Assembly: GCA_019307805.1 (NCBI GenBank)
Contig: JAFDIX010000594.1
Location: 1-5,507, forward strand
Length of the DNA stretch: 5,507 nucleotides
Reading direction: 5' to 3'
Origin: Deltaproteobacteria bacterium
GTDB taxonomy: Bacteria; Desulfobacterota; DSM-4660; Desulfatiglandales; HGW-15
Shown: piece by piece, positions 1-2,864 of the stretch
Layout: each line of letters begins with the position of its first letter
How positions within the stretch are numbered: the first letter of the stretch is position 1
Translations under genes and position numbers: made by a program
Notes under the pieces: generated by a model
Told to the model about the DNA's origin: nothing
Databases searched by the model: none
The model's input: only the letters and a program-made list of their open reading frames with translations

Positions 1-370
1 GTGCATTTTCCGGGATCAATCCATGCCGGTCCGGATTTCAGGGTGACCCTGTAACCCTGTCCGTTCTTTTTCACATCCTCCACTTCCGTTGCCAGCCTGA
101 TATCAACCTGCCCCTTTTCGGAAATCTCCTTCAGTTGCTCCTCTACAAGACAGTCGTTACATTTCAGGCACCGGTCCGTGGCCTTGCAGGCGAGCCTTCC
201 TGCATGGCCTCCAAAGAAGGGGGCTTTTTCTGCCACAAGCACGGTGAGCCCCATGCCTGCGAGCTCCCGGGCTGCGGTGAGGCCGGCGATTCCCCCTCCT
301 ACAAGGTGAGGCCGGCGATTCCCCCTCCTACAATGAGGACTTGTTTATGCTCTGTGCTATCTGATGTCAT
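1..370 (-). CDS. Second HdrA-like FAD/iron-sulfur protein, partial; reading frame interrupted by a 29-bp duplication
   Basis: The N-terminal part of an HdrA-family flavoprotein; the 3' part is beyond the window. After removing one copy of the 29-bp duplication, 113 codons are visible: a short leader from ATG 370, the FAD-binding loop VGGGIAGLTAAREL (about 14-27), FFGGHAGRL (42-50), and a cysteine cluster C52, C58, C61, C64 (CLKCNDC) where canonical HdrA has its own cysteine-bearing insert. Near the edge, IDPGKC suggests the first cysteine of an inserted ferredoxin. It begins at the flavin domain, so it lacks the CHCG N-terminal domain of long HdrAs, like short HdrA or QmoA forms. As sequenced, translation from 370 reaches TAG at 301-299 after 23 residues. 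No clear Shine-Dalgarno precedes the ATG, so the start is moderately uncertain. It may belong to the same complex as the upstream genes, or start a separate unit after the palindrome. Confidence 0.75.
276..333 (-). repeat. Exact 29-bp tandem duplication in the second HdrA-like gene (frameshift)
   Basis: Two perfect head-to-tail copies occupy 276-304 and 305-333. The unit encodes the VGGGIAGLT flavin-binding loop. Twenty-nine is not a multiple of three, so the second copy throws the frame into an immediate TAG (301-299). Removing one copy gives a continuous HdrA-like reading. Confidence 0.95.
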
Positions 371-417
371 TGATTAATCGTATTAAAAGTTACACTATGA
401 CAAATGAACAAAGGGCA

Positions 418-463
418 AAATCCCCCCTCGCCCCCCTTTAGTAAAGGGGGGATGGGGGGATTT
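418..463. repeat. 46-bp C/G-rich palindromic intergenic repeat
   Basis: AAATCCCCCC (418-427) pairs perfectly with GGGGGGATTT (454-463). Inside, CCCCCCTTTA (431-440) pairs with the TAAAGGGGGG at 442-451, leaving a small 3x2 internal loop between the two stems. It lies between metF and the next gene. It resembles dispersed C-rich palindromes that I recall from intergenic DNA of deltaproteobacteria and some other phyla (from memory, not searched). On the minus strand the stem is followed by only a short TTTT (inside GGATTTTG), so it is at best a weak terminator for metF. Confidence 0.75.
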
Positions 464-606
464 AAATGGCGGATCGAATTGTCCCCACCATGAATTCAAC
501 CCTCACGTAAACTTTTTTATGCTGGTCTCAATAGTATCCAGTATCTTTACGCTATTCGCGCCACTACACATTGAAACGTGCCCTACATCCGAAGTCAGTT
601 CATAGC
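464..606. other. Intergenic DNA downstream of metF, no gene seen
   Basis: Between the metF stop and the 46-bp palindrome there is AT-richer sequence with no supported reading frame, no tRNA-like fold and no clear stem followed by a T run. It probably holds the 3' untranslated region of the metF transcript and possibly a promoter for the next gene, but I see no convincing promoter boxes. Confidence 0.4.
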
Positions 607-1497
607 CTATGGCTGGATACCGGCTCCCTGTAATATTTCCGAGAGCAGGGATTCGTACCCGTTAAGGGTCAGGTGGACACCGTGACACAGCCCTGATCCC
701 TTCACCTGCGTGATCATTTCAATCATTCGGGATTTTGCCTGTGTAAGGACTTCCTCGGGTCCGCTCAGACTCCCCATCTCATCCATGATTTCCCGGGGTA
801 TGGGATTGCCGGGGAGCTTCCCTTCCCTGGCCTTCCGGACTTCCCGGTCCGTAATGAAACCGATTCCCAGAAGAATCTTGACCCCTTTTTCCCCCAGATG
901 TTCCAAAAAAGATCTTGCCTGCTCCAGATCAAAGATATCCAGGGTCTGGATGAAGGCCACGCCTGCACCCAGCTTTTTGTCGATCTTGAGGAGCTGGGGT
1001 TCCAGGGGGACGGCCTGGGGATTTCCCACGCATCCCACACAAAAACTCGGGGTTCCGTCCAGGTCATTCCCGCCGATGTCCCTGCCCTGCTCCATTTGGT
1101 GAATCATCTCAATGGCCTGGACCGAATCCAGGTCATACACCGGTTTTGCCTCAGGGGCATCGCCAAAGTGGAAATAGTCTCCTGTGACACAGAGGACATT
1201 TTCTATGCCCATGGCGTAGGCACCCAGCGCATCCGCACACAGGGCCAAACGGTTCCGGTCCCTGCAGCACATGGACAGGATGGGGTCTAACCCCTTTTCC
1301 TGCACCTTGAGTGCGGCGGCCAACGGGCCCAGTTGAATCCTGGCGGAACGATTGTCCGGCACGGTCACGCCGTCCACTTTGCCTGTCATCGCATCCAGTG
1401 CCTTGGTGAAAGGTTCGAGGTTGACCCCTTTTGGGGGTTCCACCTTCACGGTCACCAAAAACTTGTCCGAGCCGAGGGCTTCCCGAAATTTACTCAC
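607..1497 (-). CDS. metF: MetF, methylene-tetrahydrofolate reductase
   Basis: MetF interconverts 5,10-methylene-THF and 5-methyl-THF using FAD, in the Wood-Ljungdahl pathway or in methyl supply for methionine. From the GTG start the protein is 296 residues, normal for a TIM-barrel MetF. Visible motifs are VEPPKG (E20, position of the catalytic glutamate), TVPDNRSAR (about 45-53), CCRDRNR (77-83), VTGDYF (104-109; D107 matches the conserved flavin-site aspartate), GAGVAFIQT (177-185) and GVHLTLNG (273-280) near the end. The GTG at 1497 is preferred over the ATG at 1674: the longer form would add 59 arginine-rich, non-homologous residues lying entirely within metV, whereas family similarity begins at SKFREAL. 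With MetV, HdrA and MvhD next to it, this is likely the complex-bound form rather than the stand-alone NADH enzyme, and it may run oxidatively in a sulfate reducer (inference). Confidence 0.93.
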   Translation of the reverse strand: MSKFREALGSDKFLVTVKVEPPKGVNLEPFTKALDAMTGKVDGVTVPDNRSARIQLGPLAAALKVQEKGLDPILSMCCRDRNRLALCADALGAYAMGIENVLCVTGDYFHFGDAPEAKPVYDLDSVQAIEMIHQMEQGRDIGGNDLDGTPSFCVGCVGNPQAVPLEPQLLKIDKKLGAGVAFIQTLDIFDLEQARSFLEHLGEKGVKILLGIGFITDREVRKAREGKLPGNPIPREIMDEMGSLSGPEEVLTQAKSRMIEMITQVKGSGLCHGVHLTLNGYESLLSEILQGAGIQP

Positions 1498-2170
1498 CGG
1501 CTGTATATCTCCTTTGATAGGATTTATGCGCAAGAACCGCCGGCCTGCCTGTCTTGCTGTGGTTTCGCGGCGGCATCGTTTCTCTGATCTGATCCAGGCG
1601 GTCCGTCTTTTCAAGCCGTTCATAGATGAGGGCCCAGGCACAGGCTTTTTCCTGGTCCACCTCACACATCCCATCCCTTGTCCCGGAGCAGGGACCGTTC
1701 AAAAGGCCCTTGGGACACATGGTCACCGGACACACAGCCCCGGTTGTGGCCAGATAACACTGGTTGCACATGCGGCACCGTTCCGTCCAGTATCCCACCT
1801 CATCGTTGGCTCCAATAAAAGAGGTATCCACACCGGGTAAGACCACTTTATTCCTGTACATATCTGAGAGAAACTGGACCCCCACGCCGCAGGCCAGGGA
1901 GAGGATTGCATCGTAATCATCCACCTTGTTTCTCAGTTCCTGAAGAAACTCCTTGTCACACTGCCGCTCGATGGTCACCTCACCGATTTTGAGGGGTTGC
2001 CCTTCCACTTGCGAGGCAATGGCCAATTGGGAGGACAAAAGACCGACCTCTTTTTCCCCGCCCGCAAGACAGACGGCCACACAGGTTCCACAGCCGGCAA
2101 CCAAAACGCTCTCGCAGTTTTTCAGGCTTTCTTTGATTTCCTTAAAGGGCTTTCGCTTGGCAATTATCAT
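1490..2170 (-). CDS. metV: MetV, cysteine-rich partner subunit of methylene-tetrahydrofolate reductase
   Basis: MetV belongs to the methylene-THF reductase C-terminal family, which forms a complex with MetF in the methyl branch of the Wood-Ljungdahl pathway and carries metal or iron-sulfur centres that link MetF to its electron donor. The product is 226 residues. The N-terminal half has the AGCGTCVAVC motif (C27, C30, C34) with further cysteines at 71 and 94 (LACGVGVQ). The C-terminal half has a dense cluster: C132, C135, C138, C147, C152, C161 and C169, including the NGPCSGTRDGMCE segment typical of the family. The ATG at 2170 is well supported by GAGGAG at 2182-2177 with 6-nt spacing, and it overlaps the mvhD stop (ATGA). 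The stop overlaps the metF start by 8 bp. The tail after residue 195 is basic and less conserved. The frame is intact; the family assignment is confident. Confidence 0.93.
   Translation of the reverse strand: MIIAKRKPFKEIKESLKNCESVLVAGCGTCVAVCLAGGEKEVGLLSSQLAIASQVEGQPLKIGEVTIERQCDKEFLQELRNKVDDYDAILSLACGVGVQFLSDMYRNKVVLPGVDTSFIGANDEVGYWTERCRMCNQCYLATTGAVCPVTMCPKGLLNGPCSGTRDGMCEVDQEKACAWALIYERLEKTDRLDQIRETMPPRNHSKTGRPAVLAHKSYQRRYTAGE
1498..1515 (-). promoter_or_regulatory. Ribosome-binding site that sets the GTG start of metF
   Basis: AAAGGAG at 1515-1509 (minus strand) lies 11 nt upstream of the GTG at 1497, within the last codons of metV. The spacing is slightly long, and translation is probably helped by coupling to metV termination at 1490. 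Confidence 0.6.
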
Positions 2171-2633
2171 GCTTCACTCCTCACAGCCTCATGGGGCTGC
2201 ATGCCCAGGGGATTCGGGCCCAGTTTGCGCACCCTCTCTGTCAGCTCTATCACCTTTTCAACCCAGATGGGCGCATCCGATGCCCCGATGTGATACATCT
2301 CGATACGGTCGCCGCCAAGCCCCACTTCATCCAGGAGGTCCTTGGCATACTCCACCCGCTCTCTCGCCCTCAGATTTCCTTCCAGGAAATGACAGTCTCC
2401 GACCTCTCACCCGCCGACGAGGATACCGTCGGCTCCGGCCTGAAAGGTCTTGAGGATATGGAGGGCATCGATTCGGCCGGTACACGCGAGTTTGACCACC
2501 CGCACATTGTGGGGGTATTGCAACCGCATGGAACCGGCCATATCCGCGGCTGTGTAAGCGCAAAAGGTACACAGCATCGCGACGATCTTATCGCGACGAT
2601 CTTGGGGTCAAAATCTGGATAATTCTCACTCAT
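2167..2633 (-). CDS. mvhD: MvhD/FrhD-family [2Fe-2S] electron-transfer subunit, predicted selenoprotein; reading frame interrupted by a 14-bp duplication
   Basis: This small protein passes electrons to HdrA in Mvh-Hdr and MetFV-Hdr complexes. The ATG at 2633 follows an AAAGG at 2649-2645. With one copy of a 14-bp tandem duplication removed and the TGA at 2409-2407 read as selenocysteine, the product is 150 residues, close to the usual size of about 140. Candidate cluster ligands are C17, C20 (LCTFC), C46 (ACTG), U71 and C76, with the family signature GGUEVGDCHFLEGN. As sequenced, the 5' frame (MSENYPDFDPKIVA...) shifts after about 14 residues and ends at a TGA at 2372-2370. The correct frame resumes at an ATG at 2577 with no good ribosome-binding site. 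The gene ends in an ATGA overlap with metV, so translation is probably coupled. The family call is firm. Whether the frameshift is a real lesion or an assembly error cannot be decided here; automatic annotation will probably show fragments. Confidence 0.85.
2374..2390 (-). promoter_or_regulatory. Bacterial SECIS-like hairpin for mvhD
   Basis: Inside the mvhD coding sequence, the minus strand reads ATTTCC-TGGAA-GGAAAT: a perfect 6-bp stem (2390-2385 with 2379-2374) and a 5-nt loop. There are 22 nt between the TGA and the loop, and a G is the second loop base. Both fit the general rule for bacterial SECIS elements, which bind SelB just downstream of the UGA. The lower stem is weak (a 3x3 mismatch), so the element is short. 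Confidence 0.7.
2407..2409 (-). other. In-frame TGA predicted to encode selenocysteine in MvhD
   Basis: The TGA is in frame with both the upstream segment starting at 2577 and the downstream segment ending at 2167. Family conservation continues without a break on both sides. It replaces the cysteine normally found in the GGC-x2-GDCH motif of MvhD. The related archaeal VhuD protein is a known selenoprotein at the equivalent motif. A SECIS-like hairpin begins 16 nt downstream. Confidence 0.85.
2576..2603 (-). repeat. Exact 14-bp tandem duplication in mvhD (frameshift)
   Basis: The unit AAGATCGTCGCGAT (minus strand) occurs twice head to tail, at 2603-2590 and 2589-2576. Fourteen is not a multiple of three, so the extra copy shifts the frame. 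Deleting one copy restores the expected reading K-I-V-A-M-L-C-T-F-C. The unit contains an ATCG/CGAT inverted repeat, which could favour slippage. Confidence 0.95.
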
Positions 2634-2674
2634 TATTAATTCTACCTTTTCAAGCAGTATGAAAAAAATGAATC

Positions 2675-2802
2675 AGACAGGATATACAGGATCTTTTTTG
2701 CCTTTTCTGCTTTTCTCCCCGCCTTGGGCGGGGATGGGATATTTCGCGGTTTCTTCTGGAAACCGTGAAAAAATAATCCGTAAAATCCTGTTGATCCTGT
2801 CT
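2675..2802. repeat. 128-bp inverted-repeat element with nested hairpins between hdrA and mvhD
   Basis: The outer arms AGACAGGATATACAGGAT (2675-2692) and ATCCTGTTGATCCTGTCT (2785-2802) match as inverted repeats in 16 of 18 positions. Inside are two strong hairpins: TCCCCGCC-TTG-GGCGGGGA (2716-2734), and a 12-bp stem with one G-U pair at 2742-2753/2759-2770. No coding frame is supported. The GACAGGAT/ATCCTGTC arms are of a kind I associate with dispersed non-coding repeats in deltaproteobacterial genomes. On the transcribed (minus) strand, a run of seven T at 2669-2663 follows the left arm, so the folded RNA could terminate or attenuate transcription before mvhD (inference). Confidence 0.7.
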
Positions 2803-2804
2803 AA

Positions 2805-2862
2805 TTTTCCTTCCCGCCTTCCGCCCTCTGTCCTCTGTCCTCTAGCCCTTCAGCCTTCTACC
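2805..2862. repeat. Pyrimidine-rich tract with 7-bp tandem repeats after the hdrA stop
   Basis: The plus strand is almost purely C/T with scattered G. It includes CCTCTGT-CCTCTGT-CCTCTAG at 2825-2845 (third copy degenerate), flanked by related CCGCCTTC and CAGCCTTC segments. On the transcribed strand it is a purine tract directly downstream of the hdrA stop (2867-2865). No gene is seen in it. Confidence 0.5.
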
Positions 2863-2864
2863 TT

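Noticed and set aside
276..333. The 29-bp direct repeats as a CRISPR fragment
   Set aside because: There are only two copies with no spacer between them, and they lie inside a coding sequence.
135..377. Plus-strand 80-codon frame across the 29-bp duplication
   Set aside because: It is antisense to the HdrA-like gene and its product repeats only because of the duplication; there is no domain.
377..403. Possible promoter for the HdrA-like gene (TTGTCA at 403-398 and TACGAT at 382-377, minus strand)
   Set aside because: The spacing is only 15 bp and transcription would begin at the ATG itself. It is too weak to annotate without start-site data.
506..551. CGTAAA/TTTACG inverted repeat downstream of metF as a terminator or operator
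   Set aside because: The arms are only 6 bp with a 34-nt gap and no following T run, so a chance match is likely.
2575..2577. ATG at 2577 as the true mvhD start
   Set aside because: It lacks a Shine-Dalgarno and would drop the conserved N-terminal residues encoded from 2633. It is more likely the in-frame methionine of K-I-V-A-M-L-C.
710..2622. Several plus-strand frames of 80-166 codons opposite metF, metV and mvhD
   Set aside because: They are shadows of conserved minus-strand genes, with low-complexity, family-free translations.
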